Source: Variovorax sp. HW608
Lineage (GTDB): Bacteria; Pseudomonadota; Gammaproteobacteria; Burkholderiales; Burkholderiaceae_C
NCBI RefSeq assembly: GCF_900090195.1
Contig: NZ_LT607803.1
Coordinates: forward strand, 6,598,229-6,662,228
Reading direction: 5' to 3'
Length of the DNA: 64,000 nt
The number at the start of each line of letters is the position of its first letter. Within the stretch, counting starts at the first letter, position 1. A program made the translations under genes and the position numbers. A model generated the notes under the pieces. It saw only the letters and a program-made list of their open reading frames with translations, was not told the origin of the DNA and made no database searches. Shown here piece by piece: positions 28,195 to 39,369 of this stretch.

Positions 28195-28314
28195 GAGGCA
28201 TTTCGAGGTAAAATCGCGGGTTGCAAACCGGCGGCCCGCCCTCATCTAGCAACGACCAATCCTCCATGAACTCGACGCGCTCGAGCATGGAATCAATCGG
28301 AGAAAACAAGTTTC

Positions 28315-28791
28315 ATGGCGATCGTTGTCAACAAACCCATTCCCGAATTCGACGCCAACGCCACCGGTGGCCTGAAGGTCTCGAACACCTCGCATCTCGG
28401 CCAAGTCCTCGTGATGTATTTCTATCCCAAGGACAACACCCCTGGCTGCACCACCGAAGCCATGCAGTTCCGCGATCGCTACAAGGACTTCGAAAAGGCT
28501 GGCGCCACCGTATTCGGCGTGTCGCGCGACAACATGAAGTCGCATGACGAATTCAAGGCCAAGCTCGAACTCCCTTTCGAACTCATCGCGGACACCGAAG
28601 AAAAGATGTGCCACATGTTCGGCGTGGTCAAGAACAAGATCATGTACGGCAAGAAGGTCAAGGGCATCGAACGCAGCACCTTCCTGATCGGTGCGGATGG
28701 CGTGCTCAAGGCCGAGTGGCGCGGGCTCAAGGTGCCCGGCCATGTCGACGAGGTACTCAAAGCTGTCAAGGCGCTCAAGAAGGCGGCTTGA
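28315..28791 (+). CDS. bcp: Peroxiredoxin, BCP/PrxQ type
   Basis: The 158-residue thiol peroxidase reduces hydroperoxides via Cys45 in YPKDNTPGCTTEAMQFRD. The resolving cysteine found five residues later in E. coli Bcp is Met50 here, so recycling must go through another thiol (a Cys is present in EKMCHMFG) or an external reductant. GGAG lies upstream of the ATG with a somewhat long spacer. A terminator follows at 28912. Confidence 0.93.
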   Translation: MAIVVNKPIPEFDANATGGLKVSNTSHLGQVLVMYFYPKDNTPGCTTEAMQFRDRYKDFEKAGATVFGVSRDNMKSHDEFKAKLELPFELIADTEEKMCHMFGVVKNKIMYGKKVKGIERSTFLIGADGVLKAEWRGLKVPGHVDEVLKAVKALKKAA

Positions 28792-28911
28792 TCGACCGAG
28801 TGTGAGGTTTTGCGCGGCCGCGTTGGCGGCGCGCAACGAACAGAGGTAGTGACACACGCGATGTGCATAATGGCCCCATGCCGTTGAGCTCCGCGACCGC
28901 ATTCACCGAAC

Positions 28912-28947
28912 AAAGCCGCCAGGTTCTTCAGGCGGCTTTTTCGTTTT
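28912..28947 (+). terminator. Terminator downstream of bcp
   Basis: Perfect 9-bp stem AAAGCCGCC/GGCGGCTTT (10-nt loop) followed by a T-rich tract, about 120 nt after bcp and before the PhoH gene. Confidence 0.85.
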
Positions 28948-28980
28948 CTGGCCCCTTCATTCTTGCGAGCGAACTGCCCC

Positions 28981-30723
28981 ATGCCCCTGCCTCCCGCCCC
29001 CACGAAACGTGCCGCCATGCTCTCACCCAGCGCGCACGACGCGCCCGCCCGGCCTTCGCAGGGCCGAAGCGGCCGCCGCTCGACCGATCGGAAATCTGAA
29101 GAAGGCGGCACCACCGGGCCCCGGCCGCTCGAACTGTTCGATCGCCACGCCGCCGAAGCGGGTGGCAGCGTCGAGACCCTTCCCCCGCCCAGGGCGAAGG
29201 CCCCGCTCCCGGTCGCAAAAGCGCCCTCGCCCCTGCCATCGGAGGTGCGCGAGACTGCAGCCGCAGTCACGCGCCAGGCCCAGGCGCGCGCCAAACGCAG
29301 CAAGTCGAACGGGCCGGCCAAGCTTTTCGTGCTCGACACCAACGTGTTGCTGCACGACCCGGTGTGCCTGTTCCGCTTCGAGGAGCACGACATCTTCCTG
29401 CCGATGATCGTTCTGGAAGAGCTCGACGGGCACAAGAAGGGAACGACCGAAGTCGCCCGCAACGGTCGCCAGGCCAGCCGGACGCTCGATGCACTGGCCG
29501 CAGCACAGGGCGCGGACATCGGCAAGGGTCTGAAGCTGGATACCACCGGCCATCGTGAAGCCGGCGGCAAGCTGTTCTTCCAGACGGAGCCGCTCGAATA
29601 CACCCTGCCGACCAGCCTGCCCCAAGGCAAGGCCGACAACCAGATCCTCGGCGTCGTCCAGGCGCTGCGCGACCTCAATTCGAAGGACGCGCCGGGACGC
29701 CCCAAGCGGGAAGTCGTGCTGGTGTCGAAGGACATCAACATGCGCGTCAAGGCGCGCGCGCTCGGCCTGCACGCCGACGACTACCAGAACGACAAGACGC
29801 TGGATGACGGCGACCTGCTCTACGCCGGCTCGCTCGCGCTGCCGGCCGACTTCTGGACCCGCCAGAGCAAGACCATCGAAAGCTGGCAGAGCGGCAGCAG
29901 CACCTTCTACCGCGTCAGCGGGCCGATCGTGCCCAACCTCTACATCAACCAGTTCATCTATTTCGAAGCGCCCGGCGAGCCGAGCATGTACGCGCGGGTG
30001 ACCGAGATCCGCGACAAGACGGCGGTGCTCAAGACGCTGAAGGACTACGGCTCCATCAAGAACGCCGTCTGGGGCGTGAACACGCGAAACCGCGAACAGA
30101 ATTTCGCGATGAACCTGCTGATGGATCCGGAGGTCGACTTCGTGACCCTGACCGGCACCGCCGGCACCGGCAAGACGCTGATGGCGCTCGCTTCCGGTCT
30201 GACGCAGGTCCTCGACGACCGCCGCTACACCGAGATCATCATGACCCGCGCCACCGTCAGCGTCGGCGAGGACATCGGCTTCCTCCCCGGCACCGAGGAG
30301 GAAAAGATGGGCCCGTGGATGGGCGCGCTCGACGACAACCTCGAGTTCCTCGCCAAGGGCGACGGCGGAGGCGCCGGCGAATGGGGCCGCGCGGCGACCA
30401 ACGAACTCATCCGCAGCAAGATCAAGATCAAGAGCATGAACTTCATGCGCGGGCGGACCTTCCTCAACAAGTACGTGATCATCGACGAGGCGCAGAACCT
30501 CACGCCGAAGCAGATGAAGACGCTGGTGACGCGGGCCGGTCCGGGCACCAAGATCATCTGCATGGGCAACCTGGCGCAGATCGATACCCCCTACCTGACC
30601 GAGGGCTCCTCGGGCCTGACCTTCGCGGTCGACAAGTTCAAGGGCTGGCCGCACAGCGGCCACATCACGCTGGCGCGGGGCGAGCGCTCGCGCCTGGCCG
30701 ACTTCGCCAGCGAAGTTCTTTAG
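28981..30723 (+). CDS. PIN-PhoH family protein (PhoH2-like ATPase)
   Basis: The 580-residue protein joins a disordered N-terminus (1 to about 110, Pro/Ala/Arg-rich), a PIN nuclease domain (KLFVLDTNVLLHDP near 113, with further acidic residues in VLEELDGHKKG and LVSKDINMRVKA) and a PhoH helicase-like ATPase domain (Walker A GTAGTGKT near 391, Walker B VIIDEAQNLTPKQMK near 497). PhoH2 proteins act as RNA helicase/RNases. The start is uncertain, since no ATG has a strong ribosome site; 28981 is the first ATG. Its stop codon is also the first triplet of a 106-bp repeat. Confidence 0.92.
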   Translation: MPLPPAPTKRAAMLSPSAHDAPARPSQGRSGRRSTDRKSEEGGTTGPRPLELFDRHAAEAGGSVETLPPPRAKAPLPVAKAPSPLPSEVRETAAAVTRQAQARAKRSKSNGPAKLFVLDTNVLLHDPVCLFRFEEHDIFLPMIVLEELDGHKKGTTEVARNGRQASRTLDALAAAQGADIGKGLKLDTTGHREAGGKLFFQTEPLEYTLPTSLPQGKADNQILGVVQALRDLNSKDAPGRPKREVVLVSKDINMRVKARALGLHADDYQNDKTLDDGDLLYAGSLALPADFWTRQSKTIESWQSGSSTFYRVSGPIVPNLYINQFIYFEAPGEPSMYARVTEIRDKTAVLKTLKDYGSIKNAVWGVNTRNREQNFAMNLLMDPEVDFVTLTGTAGTGKTLMALASGLTQVLDDRRYTEIIMTRATVSVGEDIGFLPGTEEEKMGPWMGALDDNLEFLAKGDGGGAGEWGRAATNELIRSKIKIKSMNFMRGRTFLNKYVIIDEAQNLTPKQMKTLVTRAGPGTKIICMGNLAQIDTPYLTEGSSGLTFAVDKFKGWPHSGHITLARGERSRLADFASEVL

Positions 30724-30826
30724 CTCGCCCCCTGGTTGCCCGGCACTTCGTGTCCGGGCGCCCCCTAGCGGGGGCAACTCCTGCGGCCTGGCAAAGCCAG
30801 TTCCGCAGTGTTTCTCGAACGGGCCT
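30721..30826 (+). repeat. 106-bp intergenic structured repeat, copy 1
   Basis: It begins with the PhoH stop codon (TAGCTCGCCCC) and can form three hairpins: GCCCGG-CAC-ttc-GTG-t-CCGGGC, CCCCC-TAGC-GGGGG, and GCGG..CTGGC-AAA-GCCAG..CCGC. It ends with GTGTTTC...AACGGGCCTG. A second copy of equal length lies at 40189-40294. Confidence 0.8.
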
Positions 30827-30861
30827 GCGCTACGCGCAGCCGTCCATCCTCGCCCTGCTGA

Positions 30862-30891
30862 AGCCTGCTGACACTACGTTGTCAGCAGGCT
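30862..30891 (+). repeat. Perfect 12-bp stem hairpin before the VOC gene
   Basis: AGCCTGCTGACA and TGTCAGCAGGCT form a perfect stem around CTACGT. No T tract follows, so it is not a standard terminator; it may protect an RNA end or bind a protein. Confidence 0.6.
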
Positions 30892-30936
30892 GGGCGCAGC
30901 ATGGAGGCTTCTCACAACGCACCGAGGAAGCACTCC

Positions 30937-31308
30937 ATGGCCACCACCATCAACTGGTTCGAAATCCCCGTCGCCAACTTGGAACGGGCCCAAGCCTTCT
31001 ACGAGAAGGTGCTCGGCCGCGCGCTGAAGCGCGAGGACCTGGGCGACGCCGCGATGGCGATCTTTCCCTATGACGAGCCGGCCACCGGCGGCTGCCTGAT
31101 GGCCGGCGGCCCGCGCGCTGCCGCGGCCGGCAGCGGCGTGCGGATCTACCTCGACTGCATGCCGAGCATCGACGCCGCGTTGTCGCGCGTGACCGCGGCC
31201 GGTGGCCAGACCGTGACCCCGAAGACGGCGCTGCCGGCCGACATGGGCTTTTTTGCCGTGCTGCGCGATACCGAAGGCAACGAAGTCGGGCTGCACGCCC
31301 TGGCCTGA
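30937..31308 (+). CDS. VOC (glyoxalase/bleomycin-resistance fold) protein
   Basis: The 123-residue protein has the paired beta-alpha-beta-beta-beta modules of the VOC superfamily: [23 protein letters not shown] at the start and [18 protein letters not shown] at the end, where the Glu is a usual metal ligand. GAGGAA before ATG 30937 sets the start. Substrate unknown. It is four bases from the EVE gene and begins a compact four-gene group. Confidence 0.88.
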   Translation: MATTINWFEIPVANLERAQAFYEKVLGRALKREDLGDAAMAIFPYDEPATGGCLMAGGPRAAAAGSGVRIYLDCMPSIDAALSRVTAAGGQTVTPKTALPADMGFFAVLRDTEGNEVGLHALA

Positions 31309-31312
31309 CGCC

Positions 31313-31774
31313 ATGAGTGCCACCACTCCACCCAGGAACTGGATCGCGGTCGCCAATGCGGAGCATGCCCGCCGCGGCCGCGACAATCCGGAGGGCGGCT
31401 TCATGCAGGTCGGCCACGGAAAGCTGGCGCCGCTCAAGCGCATCAAGGCCGGCGACCGCGTGGCCTACTACGCGCCGACCACCACCCTGGGCCGCGCCGA
31501 CAGGCTGCAGAGCTTCGTGTCGATCGGCGTGGTGCACGGAGACCAGCCCTATGAGGCCGACATGGGCAATGGCTTCGTTCCGTGGCGGCGCGACGTCCGC
31601 TACGCCGCGGCCCGGGAGGTGCCGATCCTGCCGCTGATCGAACAGTTCGATTTCGTCGACGATCCGCGGCACTGGGGCGCGAAGTTCCGCTTCGGCCTGC
31701 ACGAAGTCAACGACCACGATTTCGGCCTGATCGCCGCGGCCATGAAGGCCGATCGACAAGGCCTCGACCTTTGA
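31313..31774 (+). CDS. EVE-domain protein
   Basis: The 153-residue protein matches the PUA-like EVE fold: [36 protein letters not shown] and [11 protein letters not shown] early, and [11 protein letters not shown] later. EVE domains recognise modified bases in DNA or RNA, and some serve in restriction. Here there is no nuclease or ATPase fusion. It starts four bases after the VOC stop, so the genes are coupled. Confidence 0.82.
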   Translation: MSATTPPRNWIAVANAEHARRGRDNPEGGFMQVGHGKLAPLKRIKAGDRVAYYAPTTTLGRADRLQSFVSIGVVHGDQPYEADMGNGFVPWRRDVRYAAAREVPILPLIEQFDFVDDPRHWGAKFRFGLHEVNDHDFGLIAAAMKADRQGLDL

Positions 31775-31794
31775 ATCCGATGACGGAGAACACC

Positions 31795-32244
31795 ATGCAA
31801 CCGCAACTCCGGCGCCTCGAAGCCTTCCGCGTCGCGGGGCTCACCGCGCGCACCACCAATCGCGACGAGAGCGATTCCCGGGCCGCCCGCATCGGCACTC
31901 TGTGGGATCGCTTCTTCGACGAGCGGGTCTACGAGAAAACGCCGCACCGGGTCGACGACATGCGGCTCTTCGGCGTCTACTCGGACTACGAGACCGACGC
32001 CCACGGGGCCTTCGACATCACGACCGGCGTGGCGGTCGCGGACGGCCCGGCCAGCGTGCGCATCGAGGGTGGCAACTACCTGGTCTTCAGCGCCAGGGGC
32101 GAGATGCCCCGGATGGTGATCGACCTCTGGGACACGATCTGGGCCTACTTCGAAGCGCATCCCGAGATCCGGCGCTGCTACCGCAGCGACTTCGAGGCCT
32201 ACAGCGGGCCGAATGAGGTGGCGATCCACATCGGGGTCCTGTAG
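31795..32244 (+). CDS. GyrI-like/AraC effector-binding domain protein
   Basis: The 149-residue protein has the SOUL/GyrI-like small-molecule-binding fold: LRRLEAFRVAGLTARTT at the start, MRLFGVYSDYETDAHGAFDITTGVAV in the middle and RRCYRSDFEAYSGPNEVAIHIGVL at the end. It is a stand-alone ligand-binding module without a DNA-binding domain. I prefer ATG 31795 (GGAG seven bases before) to the ATG five codons upstream. The adjacent WYL regulator may act with it. Confidence 0.85.
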   Translation: MQPQLRRLEAFRVAGLTARTTNRDESDSRAARIGTLWDRFFDERVYEKTPHRVDDMRLFGVYSDYETDAHGAFDITTGVAVADGPASVRIEGGNYLVFSARGEMPRMVIDLWDTIWAYFEAHPEIRRCYRSDFEAYSGPNEVAIHIGVL

Positions 32245-32272
32245 ACGATCCTGGCAGCGTTAAGCTCCCCGG

Positions 32273-32983
32273 ATGCGCCGCGCCGACCGCCTCTTCCAGA
32301 TCGTCCAGATCATTCGCGGACGACGGCTCACGACTGCGGCCTTCCTCGCGCAACGCCTGGAGGTTTCCGAGCGGACCGTCTACCGCGACATCGCCGATCT
32401 TCAGCTCCAGGGCGTCCCGGTCGATGGCGAAGCCGGCGTGGGCTATCGCCTGGGTTCGGGCTTCGACCTTCCACCGCTCATGTTCACGCAGGACGAGGCC
32501 GCGGCACTGGTGGCGGCGGCGCGGCTTGCGCAGAGCTGGGTCGACGCCGCCATGGCGCGGGACATGGAATCCGCACTCGGAAAGATCCTGTCCGTGCTGC
32601 CGCCGGCGGCGCGCATGTCCGCCGAGAGCCTCGCGCTCTATGCGCCGGCCTACGTGCTCGACGATGGCACGCGCACACGCCTCAAGATCTTGCGGGAAGC
32701 GGTGCAATCTCGACACAAGGTGCGAATGGACTACCACGACGTTGTCAGCGCACCGACGCAGCGCACCGTGCGGCCACTCGGATGCTTCTACTGGGGAAAG
32801 GTCTGGACCTTTTCCGCCTGGTGCGAACTGCGGAAAGACTTTCGCGCCTTCAGGCTCGACCGCATCGACCAGATCGAGGTGCTGCCGGAGCGCTTTCGCG
32901 ACGAGGCCGGCAAGACGCTGGCGGACATGCTCAGGCGCCTGCAGGCGAATTCGCAAAAAGCCAGGCCGGCGAATGAGAGCTAG
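32273..32983 (+). CDS. WYL-domain transcriptional regulator (YafY-like)
   Basis: The 236-residue protein has an N-terminal winged HTH (MRRADRLFQIVQIIRG, AAFLAQRLEVSERTVYRDIADLQ) and a C-terminal WYL ligand-binding domain (MDYHDV, TVRPLGCFYWGKVWTFSAWCELRKDFRAFRLDRI). It probably controls the upstream VOC-EVE-GyrI group, given the same orientation and 28-nt spacing. Its TAG stop shares the tetramer CTAG (32980-32983) with the dnaB stop on the other strand. Confidence 0.9.
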   Translation: MRRADRLFQIVQIIRGRRLTTAAFLAQRLEVSERTVYRDIADLQLQGVPVDGEAGVGYRLGSGFDLPPLMFTQDEAAALVAAARLAQSWVDAAMARDMESALGKILSVLPPAARMSAESLALYAPAYVLDDGTRTRLKILREAVQSRHKVRMDYHDVVSAPTQRTVRPLGCFYWGKVWTFSAWCELRKDFRAFRLDRIDQIEVLPERFRDEAGKTLADMLRRLQANSQKARPANES

Positions 32984-34383
32984 AAGTCGTCGCCGCCCAT
33001 GGCGAGATTCTCGAACTTGGTGAGCGGCTTCAGGAACGCCAGCTTGACCGTCCCGGTCGGCCCGTTCCGATGCTTGCTGATGATCACTTCCGCAACGCCA
33101 GGCTCCTTGCTGTCCTTGTTGTAGTAGTCGTCGCGGTAGATGAACATGATGAGGTCGGCGTCCTGCTCGATCGCGCCGGATTCGCGCAGATCGCTCATCA
33201 TCGGGCGCTTGTCGGTACGGCTTTCGACGCCGCGGCTCAACTGCGACAGCGCGATCACCGGGCACTTGAGCTCCTTGGCCAGCATCTTCAGGCCGCGCGA
33301 GATTTCGCCCACGGCCGTGGCGCGGTTCTCGTCGGTCATGCTGCTCGACACGCTCATGAGCTGCAGGTAGTCGACCACGATCAGGCCCAGCTTGCCGTAT
33401 TGCCGCGCAAGCCGCCTGGCATTGGCGCGCAGCTCGCTGGTGGTCAGGCCCGGTGTCTCGTCGATGTGCAGCGAAACATTGCGCAGCTTTTCGATGGCTT
33501 CGGTGAGCCGGGGCCACTCGTCGTCGGTGAGCTTGCCGGTTCGCAGGTGGCCCTGGTCGATGCGGCCGATCGAACCGACGATACGGACCGCCAGCTGCGA
33601 CGCGCCCATTTCCATGGAGAACACAGCGACGGGCAGGCCCTCGTTGAGAGCCACGTGCTCGGCGATGTTGATGGCGAGCGAGGTCTTCCCCATCGACGGA
33701 CGCGCTGCCAGCACGATCATGTCGCCCGGCTGCAGCCCCGAGGTCATCTTGTCGAACTCGTAGAAGCCCGTTCGCACGCCGGTGATGTCGTTCGGGTTCT
33801 CGGCCATCTCCGTCACGCGATCGAGCAGTTCGACCACCAGGGCATCCATGGCCTGGAAGCCCTGCTTCATGCGCGTGCCTTCTTCGCCGATGTTGAAGAT
33901 CTTCTGTTCGGCCTCGTCCAGGATCTTGTCGACCGCCTTGCCCTGCGTGTTGAAGGCATTGGTCGCGATCTCATCGCTCGCGGCCACGAGCTTGCGCAGG
34001 ATCGATCGCTCGCGGACGATCTCGGCGTAGCGCCGGATGTTGCTTGCGCTCGGCACATATTGGGCAAGCGAATTGAGGTAGCCGAGGCCGCCGACTTCCT
34101 CGGCCTTCCCGAGGTTCTGCAATTGCTCGTAGACCGTGATCACGTCGGCCGGCTTGCTGGCATTGATCAGCGTGCCGATGGCGGCGTAGATCAGCTTGTG
34201 CTCGTGACGGTAGAAGTCGCTGTCGACGACGACGTCACCCATCCGGTCCCACGCGCCGTTGTCCAGAAGAAGTCCGCCAAGGACGCTCGATTCAGCCTCG
34301 ATCGAATGCGGTGGAATGCGCAGCTGCGCGATCTGGCGATCGTTCGAGGGGTCGTTATCGGCGTAGGAAAAGACGGCGGACAT
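32980..34383 (-). CDS. dnaB: Replicative DNA helicase
   Basis: The 467-residue hexameric 5'-3' helicase unwinds DNA at the fork. It has an N-terminal primase-interacting domain (LRIPPHSIEAESSVLGGLLLDN), a linker, and a RecA-like C-domain with Walker A ARPSMGKTS, Walker B LIVVDYLQLM and the ALSQLSRGVE segment. AAGGAG precedes the ATG. It follows the ribosomal operon rpsF-priB-rpsR-rplI after a terminator, so it probably has its own promoter. Confidence 0.98.
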   Translation of the reverse strand: MSAVFSYADNDPSNDRQIAQLRIPPHSIEAESSVLGGLLLDNGAWDRMGDVVVDSDFYRHEHKLIYAAIGTLINASKPADVITVYEQLQNLGKAEEVGGLGYLNSLAQYVPSASNIRRYAEIVRERSILRKLVAASDEIATNAFNTQGKAVDKILDEAEQKIFNIGEEGTRMKQGFQAMDALVVELLDRVTEMAENPNDITGVRTGFYEFDKMTSGLQPGDMIVLAARPSMGKTSLAINIAEHVALNEGLPVAVFSMEMGASQLAVRIVGSIGRIDQGHLRTGKLTDDEWPRLTEAIEKLRNVSLHIDETPGLTTSELRANARRLARQYGKLGLIVVDYLQLMSVSSSMTDENRATAVGEISRGLKMLAKELKCPVIALSQLSRGVESRTDKRPMMSDLRESGAIEQDADLIMFIYRDDYYNKDSKEPGVAEVIISKHRNGPTGTVKLAFLKPLTKFENLAMGGDDF

Positions 34384-34503
34384 GGAGCTCCTTGCAACCC
34401 TGCATGCTAAGCCGCGCGACGGGCGGCGTCACGTGGACAAGGCTGTGAATATTCGGTGATCTTCCGGTGAACGAAGCGGGACAACACGGCCGCGCGAGAA
34501 AAC

Positions 34504-34553
34504 AAAAGCCGCCCGAAGGCGGCTCGCTGGGACAAGGTCGCGCCAGCGACCTT
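34504..34553 (-). terminator. Double-hairpin terminator after rplI
   Basis: Downstream of rplI a perfect AAGGTCGC/GCGACCTT hairpin (34553-34534) is followed by AGCCGCC-TTCG-GGCGGCT with TTTTGTTTTC (34524 onward). It closes the rpsF-rplI operon before dnaB. Confidence 0.88.
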
Positions 34554-34573
34554 GCTTGATCCTTGCCGACGGC

Positions 34574-35026
34574 TTAGGCGCTTTCGCCGTAGACCGTGAC
34601 GTTGATTTCGACGACCACGTCGGTGTGCAGCGCAACGCTCACCGTGCTGTCGCCAACAACCTTGATTGGGCCGTTGGGCATGCGAACTTGCGACTTGGCG
34701 ACCTTGTAGCCGAGCTTGTTCAGTTCGTCGGCAACGTCGTGGTTCGTCACCGAACCGAACAGACGGCCATCGACTCCGGCCTTTTGCGTCAGCTTGACGG
34801 CGGTGCCGGCGAGCTTTTCGGCCTGGGCTTGAGCTTCCGCCAGCTTGCCAGCAGCGGCCTTCTCGAGTTCGGCGCGCTTGGCTTCGAATTCGGCCTTGGC
34901 GGCTTCCGTTGCGCGACGAGCGCGGCCCGAAGGGATCAGGTAGTTGCGGGCGTAACCGTCCTTGACCTTGACGATCTCGCCGAGAACGCCGAGGTTGACG
35001 ACCTTGTCCAGAAGAATGACTTGCAT
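34574..35026 (-). CDS. rplI: 50S ribosomal protein L9
   Basis: The 150-residue protein has the L9 N-domain ([30 protein letters not shown]), a long helical connector rich in Ala, Glu and Lys, and a C-domain ([23 protein letters not shown]). L9 binds 23S rRNA near L1. AAGGAG before ATG 35026 sets the start. Last gene of the rpsF operon. Confidence 0.97.
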   Translation of the reverse strand: MQVILLDKVVNLGVLGEIVKVKDGYARNYLIPSGRARRATEAAKAEFEAKRAELEKAAAGKLAEAQAQAEKLAGTAVKLTQKAGVDGRLFGSVTNHDVADELNKLGYKVAKSQVRMPNGPIKVVGDSTVSVALHTDVVVEINVTVYGESA

Positions 35027-35039
35027 GGTGTCCGGCTCC

Positions 35040-35321
35040 TTAGACGCGGTGTTGGTCGCTGTAGGGCACCAGTGCGAGGAAGCGCGCACGCTTGATCGCG
35101 GTGTTCAGCTGACGCTGGTAGATGGCGCGCGTGCCGGTCAGGCGCGCGGGGATGATCTTGCCGTTTTCGCTGATGAAATCGCGCAGGGTGTCGACGTCCT
35201 TGTAGTCGATCTCCTCAACGCCGGCGACGGTGAAGCGGCAGAAGCGCTTGCGCTTGAACAGCAGCGACTGGGTGTTGCGCTTCGGACGCTTGTCCTTGTT
35301 GAATTTCTTGAACGTGGCCAT
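35040..35321 (-). CDS. rpsR: 30S ribosomal protein S18
   Basis: The 93-residue protein has the S18 core ([38 protein letters not shown] and [22 protein letters not shown], quoted in parts). S18 binds with S6 in the 30S platform. It carries a basic N-terminal extension of about 20 residues. It lies between priB and rplI. Confidence 0.96.
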   Translation of the reverse strand: MATFKKFNKDKRPKRNTQSLLFKRKRFCRFTVAGVEEIDYKDVDTLRDFISENGKIIPARLTGTRAIYQRQLNTAIKRARFLALVPYSDQHRV

Positions 35322-35342
35322 TTGGTGGACCTCTTTCGAAAA

Positions 35343-35645
35343 TTAATCTTGCTGAAAATCCTGGATGTGCAGAACCGGATGCTTGCCGTTCCCCGGAGTG
35401 GCGAGGAAGCCCTGAAATCGCCAGAGGCTCCCCAGTGCCTGCCTTGCCAGCCGCTCTGCGACCGCACCGAACGCCACGGCCTTGATGGCCGCCTTCACCT
35501 GCCTTGATTGGCCTGCTTCGACGATCGTGGACTCATGTTCGAGTCGGGCGTCGACTGCAGGCAGGCCGGCGGGCGTGAAACGCAGGGCTCCGAGTTCGGC
35601 GACGCAGGCAGTCAGCACGAGCTGATTGACTGCGACGGCACTCAC
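35343..35645 (-). CDS. priB: Primosomal replication protein N
   Basis: The 100-residue OB-fold single-strand-binding protein (NQLVLTACVAELGALRFTPAGLPAV and FQGFLATPGNGKHPVLHI) helps PriA restart replication forks. It begins at a GTG five bases after the rpsF stop and lies in the usual rpsF-priB-rpsR order of betaproteobacteria. Confidence 0.93.
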   Translation of the reverse strand: MSAVAVNQLVLTACVAELGALRFTPAGLPAVDARLEHESTIVEAGQSRQVKAAIKAVAFGAVAERLARQALGSLWRFQGFLATPGNGKHPVLHIQDFQQD

Positions 35646-35649
35646 ACCA

Positions 35650-36024
35650 TCAGTTGTTGCTGGCAGCGTACTCGGCCTGCTGGGCCTTGCGAGCCTCTTC
35701 GCGCTCGACCGTCTTCATCATCGACGAAGGGCCGGTCTCGGCCTTCTTCTTGACCACGGTCAGGTGGCGCAGAACGGCGTCGTTGAACTTGAACGCATGC
35801 TCGAGTTCGGCCATCACGGCTTGCTCGGCTTCGATGTTCACGCACAGGTAGTGCGCCTTGTTGAGCTTGTTGATCTGGTAGGCCAGTTGACGGCGACCCC
35901 AGTCTTCGACGCGGTGGATCTTGCCGCCGCCGGCGGTGATCATGCCCTTGTAGCGCTCCAGCATGGCCGGAACTTGCTCGCTTTGATCCGGGTGGATCAG
36001 CAAAATGATTTCGTAGTGACGCAT
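35650..36024 (-). CDS. rpsF: 30S ribosomal protein S6
   Basis: The 124-residue protein matches S6 ([46 protein letters not shown]) with a C-terminal acidic/basic tail. S6 pairs with S18 on the 30S platform. It is the first gene of the operon, with GGAG before its ATG and an extended -10 promoter 80 nt upstream. Confidence 0.97.
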   Translation of the reverse strand: MRHYEIILLIHPDQSEQVPAMLERYKGMITAGGGKIHRVEDWGRRQLAYQINKLNKAHYLCVNIEAEQAVMAELEHAFKFNDAVLRHLTVVKKKAETGPSSMMKTVEREEARKAQQAEYAASNN

Positions 36025-36103
36025 GGCACTCCTTGTGGATCTTCCGTAGAAGGGATAAAGCCACCTGCAGCGTCAGTTGCAGTGTGGCAAGGCAAAGCCG
36101 GAA

Positions 36104-36112
36104 ATTATAGCA
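36104..36112 (-). promoter_or_regulatory. Extended -10 promoter of the rpsF operon
   Basis: TGCTATAAT on the minus strand is a consensus extended -10, 80 nt before rpsF, preceded by a CT dinucleotide run. The -35 is weak, as expected for extended -10 promoters. Confidence 0.7.
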
Positions 36113-36129
36113 GAGAGAGAGATATACGC

Positions 36130-36615
36130 TCAGTCACCGACGAGGGCGCGCTCCAGTGCGGCTGCCTTGTCGGGACCGACAGCGGACTGGATTTTCGGAA
36201 GCAGCTCGTGGAGTTGCTCGAAGGTCGACGTCCCCTCGACGGCCAGGTTGAGCCTGAATCCGCGCAGGCCGAGACTTGCCGTGAGTTGCGTCGCGATGGG
36301 ATAGGCGTCCTTGTAACGCTGCTGCGATGAACGGCCGGACGGCGGCTGGGTTGCGGCCACTGGCGTCGGATGAGAAGCAGGAGCGTCGGGGCGCGCCGGA
36401 CTCGATGCAGGCAGCTCCGAAACGATCGGCTCCAGCAGTCCAAGCTCCACAAGCTGATCGATGTCCTCGGGGACGATGCCCATTCCCGACTCGATCACCT
36501 CGTTCACCGAGCGACGACCGTCGAAAAGGATGAATGCAGACCGCTGGCGCGGCGTGAGCCGCACCGACCGGTCCTTGAGCACCCGGTGCCCGGTTTCTGT
36601 CTTGATAAGAATCAT
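36130..36615 (-). CDS. Protein of unknown function with PqqD-like N-terminus
   Basis: The 161-residue protein is not firmly recognised. Residues 1 to about 70 (VLKDRSVRLTPRQRSAFILFDGRRSVNEVIESG, in parts) look like a small winged-helix/PqqD-like unit, followed by a Pro/Ala/Ser linker and an Ala/Leu-rich helical C-terminal third. GAGGA lies before the ATG. It sits alone between rpsF and ppsA. Conservation in related genomes would be needed to guess a role. Confidence 0.65.
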   Translation of the reverse strand: MILIKTETGHRVLKDRSVRLTPRQRSAFILFDGRRSVNEVIESGMGIVPEDIDQLVELGLLEPIVSELPASSPARPDAPASHPTPVAATQPPSGRSSQQRYKDAYPIATQLTASLGLRGFRLNLAVEGTSTFEQLHELLPKIQSAVGPDKAAALERALVGD

Positions 36616-36738
36616 GCTGTCCTCGACGCCAGACGGGGGAGCACCCCTTTGGAATCAGAAGTTTGACACCAAAGATGCATCTGGTTGCAAATACATCAAG
36701 CTGACACGGGGATTACGGCGTTTCGTGTGACAGAAGTC

Positions 36739-36772
36739 GTTGCGCGGCGATGACAGTCGCCCGCCGCGCAAC
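36739..36772 (-). repeat. 11-bp hairpin downstream of ppsA
   Basis: GTTGCGCGGCG and CGCCGCGCAAC form a perfect stem with a 12-nt loop, 13 nt after the ppsA stop. No T tract follows, so it is a stabilising or non-canonical terminator hairpin. Confidence 0.6.
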
Positions 36773-36785
36773 GCTGGAGCCCGGA

Positions 36786-39179
<2,394 letters not shown>

Positions 39180-39369
39180 GGGAAAGCTCCAGAAGTTGAA
39201 ACTGATGCTGCATGCAGGCGACACAACGCGATCATTTTTGTTGCTCTGGGCGCTGGGACGGATGCATGGGAGGGATTCGGGCGGGGAACGATTGCTGGCA
39301 TTCCCGATAATGGGCCGAATTGTAGGCGTGCCGGGACCGGCGCGCGGTTCTGGACAAGGCCCACCGATC

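Noticed and set aside
36739..36772. 11-bp hairpin after ppsA as an intrinsic terminator
   Set aside because: The stem is perfect but no T tract follows on the minus strand, so it is listed only as a hairpin.
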